A stretch of 64,000 bases of DNA, from the NCBI RefSeq assembly GCF_000774145.1, contig NZ_KN322987.1:1631583-1695582 (forward strand), in the 5' to 3' direction. Positions within the stretch are counted from its first letter, which is position 1. Every line of letters starts with the position of its first letter. The position numbers and the translations under genes were made by a program. The DNA is from Pseudomonas mediterranea CFBP 5447. GTDB taxonomy: Bacteria > Pseudomonadota > Gammaproteobacteria > Pseudomonadales > Pseudomonadaceae. The notes beneath the pieces are model-generated. The model was given only the letters and a program-made list of their open reading frames with translations. It had not been told where the DNA came from and ran no database searches. Of this stretch, positions 1-9,175 are shown piece after piece.

Positions 1-1
1 C

Positions 2-1327
2 ATCGCCGGCGTAATTGGTGCCGGGCTTTTCGTAGGTTCCGGTCACGCTATCGCGGCAGCCGGTCCGGCGGTGCTGTTGGCCTACGCCGCCGCTGGGGCA
101 TTGGTGGTGTTGGTGATGCGGATGCTGGGCGAAATGGCGGTGGCTTCGCCGGACACCGGTTCGTTCTCGACTTACGCCGATCGTGCGATTGGTCACTGGG
201 CCGGTTTCACCATCGGTTGGCTCTATTGGTGGTTCTGGGTGCTGGTTATTCCCTTGGAGGCCAACGCCGCTGCGACCATCCTGCATGCCTGGTTTCCAAA
301 CGTGGCCATCTGGGTGTTCACTCTGGTCATCACGTTGCTGCTGACCATCACCAATCTATTCAGTGTGAAGAACTACGGGGAGTTCGAGTTCTGGTTCGCC
401 CTGGTCAAGGTCATCGCAATCATTGGCTTCATCGCCCTTGGTACGTTGGCAATCTTCGGTCTTTTGCCCACCAGCCAGGTCAGCGGCGTTTCGCACCTGT
501 TTGACACTCAAGGCTTCCTGCCAAACGGCATGGGCGCGGTGTTGGGCGCGATCCTGACCACCATGTTCTCGTTCATGGGCACCGAGATCGTGACCATCGC
601 GGCGGCCGAATCGAAGAACCCGGGGCAGCAGATTTCCAAGGCCACCAACTCGGTCATCTGGCGGATTGGCTTGTTCTACCTTGTGTCGATTTTCATGGTC
701 GTCTCCCTGGTGCCATGGAATGACCCGCTGCTCGCCAGCGTGGGTTCCTACCAGACCGTGCTGGAGCGCATGGGCATTCCGAACGCCAAGCTGATCGTCG
801 ATATCGTGGTGCTGGTGGCGGTGACCAGTTGCCTGAACTCGGCGCTCTACACGGCGTCGCGCATGATGTTCTCGCTGGGTAAACGCGGCGACGCGCCAGC
901 TGTCTCCCAACGCACCAACAAGAGCGGCACCCCTTACTGGGCGGTGGTGCTGTCGACTGCTGCTGCGTTCCTGGCAGTGTTCGCCAACTACGTGGCCCCG
1001 GCTGCGGTGTTCGAATTCCTGTTGGCCAGCTCCGGCGCCATCGCATTGCTGGTGTATCTGGTGATCGCGTTCTCGCAACTGCGCATGCGCAAGCAACGTA
1101 TGGCTCGCGGCGAGAAAATTGCCTTCAGCATGTGGTTGTTCCCGGGCCTCACCTATGCGGTGATCATCTTCATCGTCGCGGCCCTGACCATCATGCTGTT
1201 CCAGGAAGCCCACCGTGTGGAGATTCTGGCGACTGGACTGTTGAGCCTGTTGGTGGTGGTATCCGGGCTCCTCGTGCAGCGTCGTCGGATTGCAAAAGCA
1301 GGAAGCCTGGTACAGGCGCACGGCTGA
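2..1327 (+). CDS. APC-family amino acid permease (GabP-like), 5' end outside window
   Basis: Cytoplasmic-membrane amino acid/proton symporter of the APC superfamily, closest in character to GABA/aromatic amino acid permeases (GabP/AnsP type). The frame is open from base 2, and its first residues (IAGVIGAGLFVGSG) are the conserved first-helix signature of the family, so only a short N-terminus is missing. About eleven hydrophobic helices follow, with the family's GEM segment (RMLGEMAVASPDTGSFS) and a basic cytoplasmic tail. Substrate cannot be fixed from sequence alone; GABA is the best guess. A REP element follows directly downstream. Confidence 0.85.
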   Translation: MAGVIGAGLFVGSGHAIAAAGPAVLLAYAAAGALVVLVMRMLGEMAVASPDTGSFSTYADRAIGHWAGFTIGWLYWWFWVLVIPLEANAAATILHAWFPNVAIWVFTLVITLLLTITNLFSVKNYGEFEFWFALVKVIAIIGFIALGTLAIFGLLPTSQVSGVSHLFDTQGFLPNGMGAVLGAILTTMFSFMGTEIVTIAAAESKNPGQQISKATNSVIWRIGLFYLVSIFMVVSLVPWNDPLLASVGSYQTVLERMGIPNAKLIVDIVVLVAVTSCLNSALYTASRMMFSLGKRGDAPAVSQRTNKSGTPYWAVVLSTAAAFLAVFANYVAPAAVFEFLLASSGAIALLVYLVIAFSQLRMRKQRMARGEKIAFSMWLFPGLTYAVIIFIVAALTIMLFQEAHRVEILATGLLSLLVVVSGLLVQRRRIAKAGSLVQAHG

Positions 1328-1338
1328 CATTCACTGTG

Positions 1339-1447
1339 GATCGTTCCCACGCTCTGCGTGGGAATGCAGCCAGAGACGCTCTGCGTCTCAAAGAGCCGAA
1401 CGCAGAGCGTCCGTTGAGACATTCCCACGCAGAGCGTGGGAACGATC
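1339..1447. repeat. REP/REPIN-type inverted repeat (GATCGTTCCCACGC family)
   Basis: Perfect 28-bp outer arms (GATCGTTCCCACGCTC... and its reverse complement) enclose a second inverted segment built around ACGCTCTGCGT. It sits in the gap between two convergent genes. It has the organisation of a Pseudomonas REPIN (two REP hairpins facing each other). This is a different sequence family from the other repeats in the window. Confidence 0.85.
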
Positions 1448-1450
1448 AAC

Positions 1451-2185
1451 CTAACTTGCCACCGACGCTTCGCTTCCCGTCGCCACACTCTCCAACCGAT
1501 ACCCATACCCATAAATCGTCAACAACTGCCAACCTCGATCCGCCGTCAGGCCAAGCTTGTTGCGCAGGCGATAGATATGGGTATCGAGCGGGCGGGACGA
1601 GGTCATTTCTTCGTGGCTCCAGAAGCGTTCGTAGAAGTACTCCCGGGACAATGGACGACCCAAGTTGGCGAACAGGCAACGGGCCAGGCGGTATTCCCGT
1701 TCGGTCAGGCTGATGGGGATGCCGGCGCGGGTGACGGTCAGCTCGGCGTCGTCGAACGCCAGGTCGTTGAACACCAGCGTTTCGCTGGCCGGAGCACGTT
1801 GCAGGTTATGGCGACGCAACACGGCAGTCACCCTGGCCTTGAGCTCGTTGGGCCTGAACGGTTTGCTCACGTAATCATCGGCGCCGGCGTTGAGGGCCTG
1901 GACGATGTCGTGTTCACCGTCGCGGCTGGTGAGCATGATGGCCGCAGGTGGCGCGTCCATGTGCTCGCGAGTCCAGCGCAGCAGCGACAAGCCGCTGATA
2001 TCGGGCAGTTGCCAATCGAGGATCAACAGGTCGAAAGTCTCCCGACGCAGTTGCCGCAACAGGTCCTCGCCGCGTTCGAAACTGTGCAGGGTCCAGGCCT
2101 GCTCGCCCCTGCCGGGGATCTGCTGCAGTGTCTGTTCCACCCGGCGCAACTCGGCCGGTTCGTCATCCAGTATGGCGACACGCAT
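1451..2185 (-). CDS. OmpR-type two-component response regulator
   Basis: DNA-binding response regulator of 244 aa. The receiver domain (about residues 1-120) has the acidic pair at D7-D8, phospho-acceptor D57 in LLILDWQLPD, and the conserved lysine in VSKPF. The C-terminal winged helix (about 140-235) contains RPLSREYFYERFW and the RLRNKL recognition region typical of OmpR/PhoB. The start was placed at the ATG preceding RVAILDDEP because upstream codons do not resemble the family. It is divergent from a histidine kinase 214 bp away, its likely partner. The target genes are not evident. Confidence 0.88.
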   Translation of the reverse strand: MRVAILDDEPAELRRVEQTLQQIPGRGEQAWTLHSFERGEDLLRQLRRETFDLLILDWQLPDISGLSLLRWTREHMDAPPAAIMLTSRDGEHDIVQALNAGADDYVSKPFRPNELKARVTAVLRRHNLQRAPASETLVFNDLAFDDAELTVTRAGIPISLTEREYRLARCLFANLGRPLSREYFYERFWSHEEMTSSRPLDTHIYRLRNKLGLTADRGWQLLTIYGYGYRLESVATGSEASVAS

Positions 2186-2399
2186 GGGCGCGATTCCTTG
2201 ATCTCGAAGGTAACGGACATCATCAGGGGGCCTACGCAAACTCTCAGCTCCGTTGCGGTTCCCCTGTCGCAGGCTGCGACAATACCGGCTCACGGCGGAG
2301 AGGGAAAGGCAGCAGCACGCCACCCATCGAGTCCGCTATAGTCTTGCGCTTCGCATCAACCATGAAGCCAATCCTCTCTCGTGTTCGGTCAGGGTATCT

Positions 2400-3938
2400 A
2401 TGAGTCATCCGCGTCGCAGTGAAAGCCGTGAACCCACCCAGGCCCAGCGGTTGTTTCGACAATTGGTGCGTGAGTGGTTGTGGATAAGTCTGCTGCTGTT
2501 ACCGGTGACGGCGCTGCTGTCGTTCAGTGCCCAATCGGCCCGCCATGGTTCGAGCGCCGTATTATCGGTGTGCCTGGTGGCCTGTGTATTGGGATTGTTG
2601 TTGCTGCGCCCTCACCTGGCCTTGTGGACGATGGTGGGTGGTATGGCTGCGGCGTTGTCGATCAGTGCTGTGCTGGCGTTGGAGGGCTGGTGGTGGTCGC
2701 CGATGGCGAGTGTGACAGGCATGCTGTTCGGCTACCTGATCTGGAACTGGCGACGCCTGAGCGTGGTGCTGGCCTATTTCGGCTGGGAATTGGCGCGCCT
2801 GGACGCCGAGCCGAAAGTGTTTCCGGAACGCCGCCGGACCCCCTACACCGGCAGTGACCGCCTGCAGGGCCAGATCATGGCCCTGGAACAAGCCATGGGC
2901 AGGACACGCGATACCCGCCGCTTCATCGCTGATGGCCTGGAATATCTGCCCGTCGCGACCATGATCAGTGATCCGCAAGGTCGGATCTTGCTCGGTAACC
3001 GCAAGGCCCGGGATCTGTTCGGCCATGTCCTGGCTGGCGGCGATGTGTTGGAAGAACTTGTGCAACTAGGGTATCCGGTGCTGGAGCGTGAACCCCATCA
3101 CCGGTTATCCACATTGCCGCTGGTGGAGTTTCGCGACACTCGCGAGCGCAGCCTGCGCCTGGAACGCGCCCCGCTCATGCCGGTGGACGGCGATACGCCC
3201 ATTGGCTGGTTGCTGAGCTTGATCGACCTGAGCGCCGAGCGCGAAGCCGAAGAGCAGCGCAGCGTGATGTTGCGTTTTCTCTCCCATGACTTGCGTGCGC
3301 CCCACTCGGCGATCCTGGCGTTGCTCGACGTGCAGCGGCATCAGGTCGGGGGAAATGACTTGCTGTTCGATCAGATCGAGCGCCAGGTTCGCCGAGCCTT
3401 GGACTTGACGGAAGGCTTCGTGCAGTTGGCCAAGGCGGAATCCGAGGCGTACCAATTCCAGCCGACCCTGTTCGCCATGCTGATCCTGGATGTGCTGGAC
3501 CAGGCGTTACCCATCGCCCAGGCCAAGCGCATCCAACTGAGCCATGGGGTAGATGATGAAGAAGCCATGGTGAGGGCAGACCAATCCCTGCTGACTCGTG
3601 CGCTGTTCAATCTGCTGGAAAATGCCATCAAGTACAGCTCACCTGACAGCCGCATTTCACTGACGGTTCGTTGCGCGGAGGGCTGGTTGGTCTGCGAGGT
3701 CGGCGATCAGGGTAAAGGCATTACTGCCGAGGAACTGCCCGCTCTGTTCAGCCAATACCGGCGGTTTTCGTCGGCCCACGGCGTTGATGGGATTGGCTTG
3801 GGATTGTCGATGGTCAAAGCCGTGGTTGACCGCCATGGCGGGCACATTGAATGTCAAAGCGTGGTCGGTGAAGGCACGACGTTCAGTTTGCGCTTCCCCT
3901 TGCTGGGGGATGAGTCGAAAGATCGCAGCGTTCTATAA
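2400..3938 (+). CDS. Membrane sensor histidine kinase
   Basis: Sensor kinase of 512 aa, presumably paired with the divergent response regulator. Residues about 25-115 form four to five hydrophobic helices with little periplasmic sequence, so sensing is probably within the membrane or through the PAS-like domain (about 180-270, YLPVATMISDPQGRILLGN). The H-box is FLSHDLRAP with phospho-accepting H296. The N-box is NLLENAIKYS, and the ATP lid motifs are DQGKG and GIGLGLSM. The ATG at 2400 was chosen because residues from there (MSHPRRSE) lead into the membrane region; in-frame codons further upstream lie in the divergent promoter region. Confidence 0.88.
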   Translation: MSHPRRSESREPTQAQRLFRQLVREWLWISLLLLPVTALLSFSAQSARHGSSAVLSVCLVACVLGLLLLRPHLALWTMVGGMAAALSISAVLALEGWWWSPMASVTGMLFGYLIWNWRRLSVVLAYFGWELARLDAEPKVFPERRRTPYTGSDRLQGQIMALEQAMGRTRDTRRFIADGLEYLPVATMISDPQGRILLGNRKARDLFGHVLAGGDVLEELVQLGYPVLEREPHHRLSTLPLVEFRDTRERSLRLERAPLMPVDGDTPIGWLLSLIDLSAEREAEEQRSVMLRFLSHDLRAPHSAILALLDVQRHQVGGNDLLFDQIERQVRRALDLTEGFVQLAKAESEAYQFQPTLFAMLILDVLDQALPIAQAKRIQLSHGVDDEEAMVRADQSLLTRALFNLLENAIKYSSPDSRISLTVRCAEGWLVCEVGDQGKGITAEELPALFSQYRRFSSAHGVDGIGLGLSMVKAVVDRHGGHIECQSVVGEGTTFSLRFPLLGDESKDRSVL

Positions 3939-4078
3939 AACCGCCGCAGGCAACAAACCGACCGAACGCTATAAAAACTTATGCACGTCCCGGCCGGTTT
4001 TATGTTCTTAAGAAATATGTATTAAAAACATCAGGTTACAAGATAAAAGCTGTGTTTTGAGAGAAAACGGTACACAGC

Positions 4079-4087
4079 TTATCCACA
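4079..4087 (+). other. Perfect DnaA-box sequence in intergenic region
   Basis: TTATCCACA, the consensus DnaA-binding 9-mer, lies in the AT-rich 153-bp gap between the histidine kinase and the acyltransferase gene. It is one of at least ten perfect matches found at the two ends of the window. That it binds DnaA is inference. Confidence 0.5.
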
Positions 4088-4091
4088 GATA

Positions 4092-4871
4092 TCAGACAGC
4101 GAGTTGGTCGGTAGCCGCCGGCGTTGTGGGAGTCGGGGGAAGCGAGCCCATGTCCCGCTGGGTCTGTTCGTTCCAGGCCTGGACCCGGTCGTTGAGCTCG
4201 GCAATGGCGCGGGGCCCGCTGCCTTGGGCATACATCGGCTCACCGATCACCACCGTGATCACCCCTGGGGTCCGGATCCAGCCAGCCTTGGGCCAGAATT
4301 TGCCGGCATTGTGTGCAATCGGCAGTACAGGCAGATCGGCATTGACCGCCAATGCCGAACCGCTGCGGGAAAACTTGCCAACCGTGCCATAGGGGACGCG
4401 GGTACCTTCTGGAAAAATCAGCACCCAGACGTTGTCCTTGAGCAGTTCGTCGCCCTTCTGTGCCACCTGCTTGAGCGCAGCCTTGGGGTTGTCGCGATCG
4501 ATGGCAATCGGCCGCAGCATCGCCATGGCCCAGCCGAAGAACGGCACGAACAGCAGTTCACGCTTGAGCACTTGGCTCAGCGGCTCGAAATAGGCCGACA
4601 GGAAAAAGGTTTCCCAGGTGCTCTGGTGATTGGACTGGATCACGCAGGGCCGGTCCGGCACGTTCTCGGCACCCTTCACTTCATAACGAATGCCCAGGAA
4701 CACTTTGCTCAACCACAGTGCGCAACGGCACCAGTACACGTTGATGAAGCGGTAGCGCGCCTTGAACGGCATGAAGGGCGCGACAAAAAAACTCAGGGAG
4801 CACCACAACAAGGAACTGGTGCCCAACAGCAGGTAAAAGAGAAAAGATCTGATGGCCTGCAATATCGACAT
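4092..4871 (-). CDS. 1-acyl-sn-glycerol-3-phosphate acyltransferase (PlsC/LptA-like)
   Basis: Transfers an acyl chain to lysophosphatidic acid to make phosphatidic acid at the inner membrane. The protein is 259 aa. An N-terminal hydrophobic stretch (residues about 8-33) precedes the catalytic H(X)4-acid motif, here NHQSTWE (H82, E87), and the FPEGTR substrate motif follows about 65 residues later. The start was set at the ATG before SILQAIRSF because it begins the membrane helix directly. It lies 80 bp downstream of gmhB on the same strand; the pairing matches other Pseudomonas (PA0005-PA0006, from memory). Confidence 0.85.
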   Translation of the reverse strand: MSILQAIRSFLFYLLLGTSSLLWCSLSFFVAPFMPFKARYRFINVYWCRCALWLSKVFLGIRYEVKGAENVPDRPCVIQSNHQSTWETFFLSAYFEPLSQVLKRELLFVPFFGWAMAMLRPIAIDRDNPKAALKQVAQKGDELLKDNVWVLIFPEGTRVPYGTVGKFSRSGSALAVNADLPVLPIAHNAGKFWPKAGWIRTPGVITVVIGEPMYAQGSGPRAIAELNDRVQAWNEQTQRDMGSLPPTPTTPAATDQLAV

Positions 4872-4951
4872 AGCGGCATTTACCGTTGCGGGCAATGCCC
4901 GCCTGTTCAAGCGCTTCCCGAACAATCCTTGATCAGGATGTCTTGGGAGCT

Positions 4952-5485
4952 CTAATTGTGGATAAGTTCAGCGGCAATCGCCGCCAGGTCGTCAAAAATC
5001 AAAGTGCCTACCGGTAGGGTCTTGCCCAGAGTCTTTTCGCCTTTCCCGGTCTTTACCAAAACTGGCTGACAATCGACGGCCCTGGCCGCCTCCAGGTCAC
5101 CGAGGCTGTCGCCGACGAACCAGACGCCCGCCAGCGGCACAGCATAATGCTCGGCAATGGCCTTCAACATGCCCGGTTTGGGTTTGCGGCAATCGCACCC
5201 TTCATCCGGCCCATGGGGACAATAGACGATCAGCCCGACTTCGCCGCCCTGCTCGGCCACCAGGGCACGCAAGCGCTCATGCATGGCGTCGAGGACCGCG
5301 AGGTCATAGTAACCGCGAGCGATGCCCGACTGGTTGGTGGCAACCGCCACCGTCCAGCCGGCCTTGCTCAACTGCGCGATGGCTTCGATCGAGCCGGGGA
5401 TCGGCAGCCACTCCTCCACCGATTTGATGTAAGCGTCGGAGTCGTGATTGATCACCCCGTCCCGATCGAGAATCAGCAGTTTCAA
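4952..5485 (-). CDS. gmhB: D-glycero-beta-D-manno-heptose-1,7-bisphosphate 7-phosphatase
   Basis: HAD-superfamily phosphatase that removes the C7 phosphate from heptose bisphosphate in ADP-heptose synthesis for LPS inner core. The protein is 177 aa, normal for the family. The nucleophile/acid pair is in LILDRDGVIN (D7, D9). The zinc-binding cysteines are in CPHGPDEGCDCRKPKPG, characteristic of GmhB, and the Asp motif is GDSLGDLEAA. It sits 3 bp after glyS on the same strand, so it is probably co-transcribed with glyQS. Confidence 0.92.
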   Translation of the reverse strand: MKLLILDRDGVINHDSDAYIKSVEEWLPIPGSIEAIAQLSKAGWTVAVATNQSGIARGYYDLAVLDAMHERLRALVAEQGGEVGLIVYCPHGPDEGCDCRKPKPGMLKAIAEHYAVPLAGVWFVGDSLGDLEAARAVDCQPVLVKTGKGEKTLGKTLPVGTLIFDDLAAIAAELIHN

Positions 5486-5488
5486 GAC

Positions 5489-7543
5489 TTACCCCAGCAG
5501 CGAAATGTCGGCGACGCCGAGGAACAGCCCACGCAGACGCGCCAGCAGTGCATAACGGTTGGCCCGTACGCTGGCGTCTTCGGCATTGACCATCACCGCT
5601 TCGAAGAACGCATCCACCGGTTCGCGCAGTGCTGCCAGGCGTGCCAGGGTTTCGCTGTACTGCCGTGCCGCGGCCATCGGCTGGACGGCCTGGTCTGCCT
5701 GCTGGATCGCCGAATACAGGGAGAACTCATTGGCATTGTCGAAGTACTTGGCTTCGACGGTGGCCGCGATATTGCCTTCGGCCTTGCTCAGCAGGTTCGA
5801 CACACGCTTGTTCACCGCCGCCAAGGCTGCCGCTTCCGGCAGTTTGCGGAAGGCCTGGACGGCTTGCACGCGCTGGTCGAAGTCCAGGGCCGAACCCGGC
5901 TTCAGGGCACGCACCGACAAGTAGGTCGCGACATCGACGCCTTCGTCTTCATAACGTGCACGCAGGCGGTCGAAGATGAACTCCAGTACTGCATCGGCCA
6001 GGCCGGCAGCCTTGACCTTGCTGCCGAACGCGTTGACGGCGAAGGCCACCGCATCGTTCAGGTCCAGGTCCAATTGCTTGTCGATCAGGATCCGCAACAC
6101 ACCCAGCGCCGCGCGACGCAGGGCATAGGGGTCCTTGCTGCCGGTGGGCAGCATGCCGATACCGAAAATGCCGACCAGGGTGTCGAGCTTGTCGGCGATC
6201 GCCACGGCCGCACCGGTCAGGGTGGTCGGCAGCTCGGCGCCGGCACCACGGGGCATGTACTGCTCGTTCAGCGCCAGGGCGACGTCTTGCGGCTCACCGT
6301 CGTTGAGGGCGTAGTAGTAACCGGCGATGCCTTGCATCTCCGGGAACTCACCGACCATCTCGGTGGACAAGTCGCACTTGGACAGGATGCCGGCACGGGC
6401 CGCGCGCTGGGCGTCGCCGCCGATGCGTGGGGCGATGAACGCCGCCAGCTTGGAAACGCGCTCGGCCTTGTCATAGACGCTGCCGAGTTTTTCCTGGAAC
6501 ACCACGTTCTGCAGGCGTTCGTTGAAGCTTTCCAGCGGTTGCTTCTTGTCTTGCTTGAAGAAGAACTCGGCATCGGTCAGGCGCGGGCGAACGACTTTTT
6601 CGTTACCGGCGATGATCTGCTGCGGGTCCTTGCTTTCGATGTTGGCGACCGTGATGAAGCGCGGCAGCAACTTGCCGTCGGCGTCCAGCAGGCAGAAATA
6701 CTTCTGGTTGTCCTGCATGGTGGTGATCAGCGCTTCCTGCGGCACTTCAAGGAAACGTTCCTCGAACGAGCACACCAGCGGCACCGGCCATTCCACCAGT
6801 GCGGTCACTTCGTCCAGCAGGCTTGGCGGCACGATGGCGGTGCCTTCCTGGCGGGTGGCCAGCTCTTCGGTGCGCTTGCTGATCAGCTCGCGACGCTCGT
6901 TGGCGTCGGCCAGCACGTAGGCGGCACGCAGGTCGGCCAGGTAGTTGGCCGGCGAGGTGATGCGCACGCTTTCCGGGTGATGGAAGCGGTGACCGCGGGA
7001 ATCGCGGCCGGCCTTCTGGGCCAGGATCGTGCAGTCGATGACCTGGTCACCCAGCAGCATCACCAGCCATTGGGTCGGACGCACGAACTCTTCCTTGCGC
7101 GCGGCCCAGCGCATGCGCTTGGGAATCGGCAAGTCATTGAGGGAGTCTTCGACGATGGTCGGCAGCAGGCTGGCGGTCGGCTTGCCCTTGATGCTCTGGC
7201 TATAGCGCAGCTTCGGGCCGCTCTGGTCGATTTCGCTCAGGTCCACACCGCACTTCTTGGCGAAGCCCAGGGCAGCCTGGGTCGGATTGCCGTCGGCGTC
7301 GAACGCGGCCTGGCGTGGCGGGCCATCGAGGTTGATGCTGCGGTCCGGCTGCTGGGTCGCCAGGCCGGTGATCAACACGGCCAGGCGGCGCGGCGCGGCG
7401 TAGACGTGCTTGGTTTCGAAGTTCAGGCCGGCGGTTTGCAGGCCTTTTTCGATCCCGGCCAGGAACGCATCGGCCAGGGTATTCAGGGCTTTGGGTGGCA
7501 GTTCTTCGGTGCCCAGTTCAACCAGAAAATCTTGAGCACTCAT
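5489..7543 (-). CDS. glyS: Glycyl-tRNA synthetase beta subunit
   Basis: Beta chain (684 aa) of the bacterial alpha2beta2 glycyl-tRNA synthetase. It carries the tRNA-binding body, an HD-like region and a C-terminal anticodon-binding domain. The start MSAQDFLVELGTEELPPKAL is the canonical GlyS N-terminus. Its start overlaps the end of glyQ by four bases (ATGA), the usual arrangement for translational coupling of the two subunits. Confidence 0.97.
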   Translation of the reverse strand: MSAQDFLVELGTEELPPKALNTLADAFLAGIEKGLQTAGLNFETKHVYAAPRRLAVLITGLATQQPDRSINLDGPPRQAAFDADGNPTQAALGFAKKCGVDLSEIDQSGPKLRYSQSIKGKPTASLLPTIVEDSLNDLPIPKRMRWAARKEEFVRPTQWLVMLLGDQVIDCTILAQKAGRDSRGHRFHHPESVRITSPANYLADLRAAYVLADANERRELISKRTEELATRQEGTAIVPPSLLDEVTALVEWPVPLVCSFEERFLEVPQEALITTMQDNQKYFCLLDADGKLLPRFITVANIESKDPQQIIAGNEKVVRPRLTDAEFFFKQDKKQPLESFNERLQNVVFQEKLGSVYDKAERVSKLAAFIAPRIGGDAQRAARAGILSKCDLSTEMVGEFPEMQGIAGYYYALNDGEPQDVALALNEQYMPRGAGAELPTTLTGAAVAIADKLDTLVGIFGIGMLPTGSKDPYALRRAALGVLRILIDKQLDLDLNDAVAFAVNAFGSKVKAAGLADAVLEFIFDRLRARYEDEGVDVATYLSVRALKPGSALDFDQRVQAVQAFRKLPEAAALAAVNKRVSNLLSKAEGNIAATVEAKYFDNANEFSLYSAIQQADQAVQPMAAARQYSETLARLAALREPVDAFFEAVMVNAEDASVRANRYALLARLRGLFLGVADISLLG

Positions 7544-8493
7544 TGTGCAGCCTCCAGCTTAGCCAACACTTCATCACGCAGGTCCGGGGTCGCCATCGGG
7601 AAGCCCAGCTTGGCACGGGCCATCAGGTAGGCTTGCGCGACGGAACGCGCCAGGGTGCGCACACGCAGGATGTATTGCTGGCGCGCGGTCACGGAAATCG
7701 CCCGGCGTGCGTCCAGCAGGTTGAAGGTATGGGACGCCTTCAACACCATTTCATAGCTCGGCAACGGCAGCGGCTGGTCCAGCTCGATCAGGCGCTTGGC
7801 TTCGCTTTCATAGAAATCGAACAGTTCGAACAGCTTGTCGACGTTGGCGTGTTCGAAGTTGTAGGTCGACTGTTCCACTTCGTTCTGGTGGAACACGTCG
7901 CCGTAAGTCACCTTGCCGAACGGGCCGTCGGCCCATACCAGGTCGTAGACCGAATCCACGCCTTGCAGGTACATGGCCAGGCGTTCCAGGCCGTAGGTGA
8001 TCTCGCCGGTGACCGGGTAGCACTCGATGCCGCCGGCCTGTTGGAAGTAGGTGAACTGCGACACTTCCATGCCATTGAGCCAGACTTCCCAGCCCAGGCC
8101 CCAGGCGCCCAGGGTCGGCGACTCCCAGTTGTCCTCGACGAAACGGATGTCATGCACCAGCGGGTCGAGACCCACGTGCTTGAGGGAGCCCAGGTACAGT
8201 TCCTGGAAGTTCTCCGGGTTCGGCTTCAGGACCACCTGGAACTGGTAGTAGTGCTGCAGACGGTTCGGGTTTTCGCCGTAGCGGCCGTCAGTCGGGCGGC
8301 GGCTGGGCTGCACATAGGCGGCGTTCCAGGTTTCCGGGCCGATGGCACGCAGAAACGTGGCAGTGTGGAAAGTGCCGGCGCCTACTTCCATATCGTAGGG
8401 CTGAAGTACCACGCAACCTTGCTCGGCCCAGTATTGCTGGAGGGCGAGGATCAAGTCTTGGAAGGTACGCACGGCTGGCGTAGGCTGGCTCAC
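7540..8493 (-). CDS. glyQ: Glycyl-tRNA synthetase alpha subunit (GTG start)
   Basis: Catalytic class II alpha chain, 317 aa. It contains the expected blocks TFQDLILALQQYW, YVQPSRRPTDGRYGENPNR and GGIECYPVTGEITYGLERL. The frame is open far upstream, but homology begins at SQPTPAVRTF. The GTG at 8491-8493 is preceded by AGGTGA at suitable spacing and gives the family's usual length, so it is the start. It is divergent from tag, with 81 bp between them. Confidence 0.95.
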   Translation of the reverse strand: MSQPTPAVRTFQDLILALQQYWAEQGCVVLQPYDMEVGAGTFHTATFLRAIGPETWNAAYVQPSRRPTDGRYGENPNRLQHYYQFQVVLKPNPENFQELYLGSLKHVGLDPLVHDIRFVEDNWESPTLGAWGLGWEVWLNGMEVSQFTYFQQAGGIECYPVTGEITYGLERLAMYLQGVDSVYDLVWADGPFGKVTYGDVFHQNEVEQSTYNFEHANVDKLFELFDFYESEAKRLIELDQPLPLPSYEMVLKASHTFNLLDARRAISVTARQQYILRVRTLARSVAQAYLMARAKLGFPMATPDLRDEVLAKLEAAQ

Positions 8494-8574
8494 GAAATTC
8501 ACCTGTTTCTTGGGCTGCGATTTAAAGAGCGGGAGTATACCCGATTCGTTCGTGCGCACGCCCCCTGGAGCCTT

Positions 8575-9132
8575 ATGCCACGCTGCTTTTGGTGTTCCGA
8601 AGATCCGTTGTACATGGCCTATCACGATCAGGAGTGGGGGACGCCGCTGCGCGATGCGCAGGGTTTGTTCGAGTTGCTTTTGCTCGAAGGGTTCCAGGCC
8701 GGGCTGTCCTGGATCACCGTGTTGCGCAAACGCGCGCATTACCGCGAGGTGCTGTACAACTTCGACGTACAGCGGGTGGCGCAGATGAGCGATGCCGAAA
8801 TCGAGGACCTGATGCAGGACCCCGGCATCATCCGCAACCGTCTCAAGCTCAAGGCCGCGCGCCGCAACGCCCAGGCCTGGCTGGCGCTGGAAGACCCGGT
8901 GGCGTTCCTCTGGTCGTTCGTCGGCGACAGCCCCATCATCAATCATTTCAGGGACCGCACCGAAGTGCCGGCCATCACCCCCGAAGCCGTGCAGATGAGC
9001 AAGGGTCTGAAAAAGGCCGGCTTCACCTTCGTCGGGCCGACCATTTGCTACGCCTTCATGCAGGCCTCGGGCATGGTGATGGACCACACCCAGGACTGCG
9101 ACCGCTACGCCGAGCTGGCAAACGGCGGTTAG
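8575..9132 (+). CDS. tag: DNA-3-methyladenine glycosylase I
   Basis: Constitutive base-excision glycosylase that removes 3-methyladenine, 185 aa. The N-terminal MPRCFWCSEDPLYMAYHDQEWG supplies the Cys4 and His17 zinc ligands known from E. coli Tag. The other two are in the C-terminal DHTQDC. The gene starts at the ATG where homology begins and is divergent from glyQ. It is followed by an LpxL-like gene after 43 bp, the same order as PA0010-PA0011 (from memory). Confidence 0.95.
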   Translation: MPRCFWCSEDPLYMAYHDQEWGTPLRDAQGLFELLLLEGFQAGLSWITVLRKRAHYREVLYNFDVQRVAQMSDAEIEDLMQDPGIIRNRLKLKAARRNAQAWLALEDPVAFLWSFVGDSPIINHFRDRTEVPAITPEAVQMSKGLKKAGFTFVGPTICYAFMQASGMVMDHTQDCDRYAELANGG

Positions 9133-9175
9133 AATAGCCGGCTCGCAACACGGCCCATGAATTCAGGAGTGACCT

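Noticed and set aside
5147..7630. 827-codon open frame antisense to gmhB/glyS
   Set aside because: It lies opposite well-identified genes; its composition (Gln/His/Gly/Val-rich) is the usual reverse-frame reading of high-GC coding DNA.
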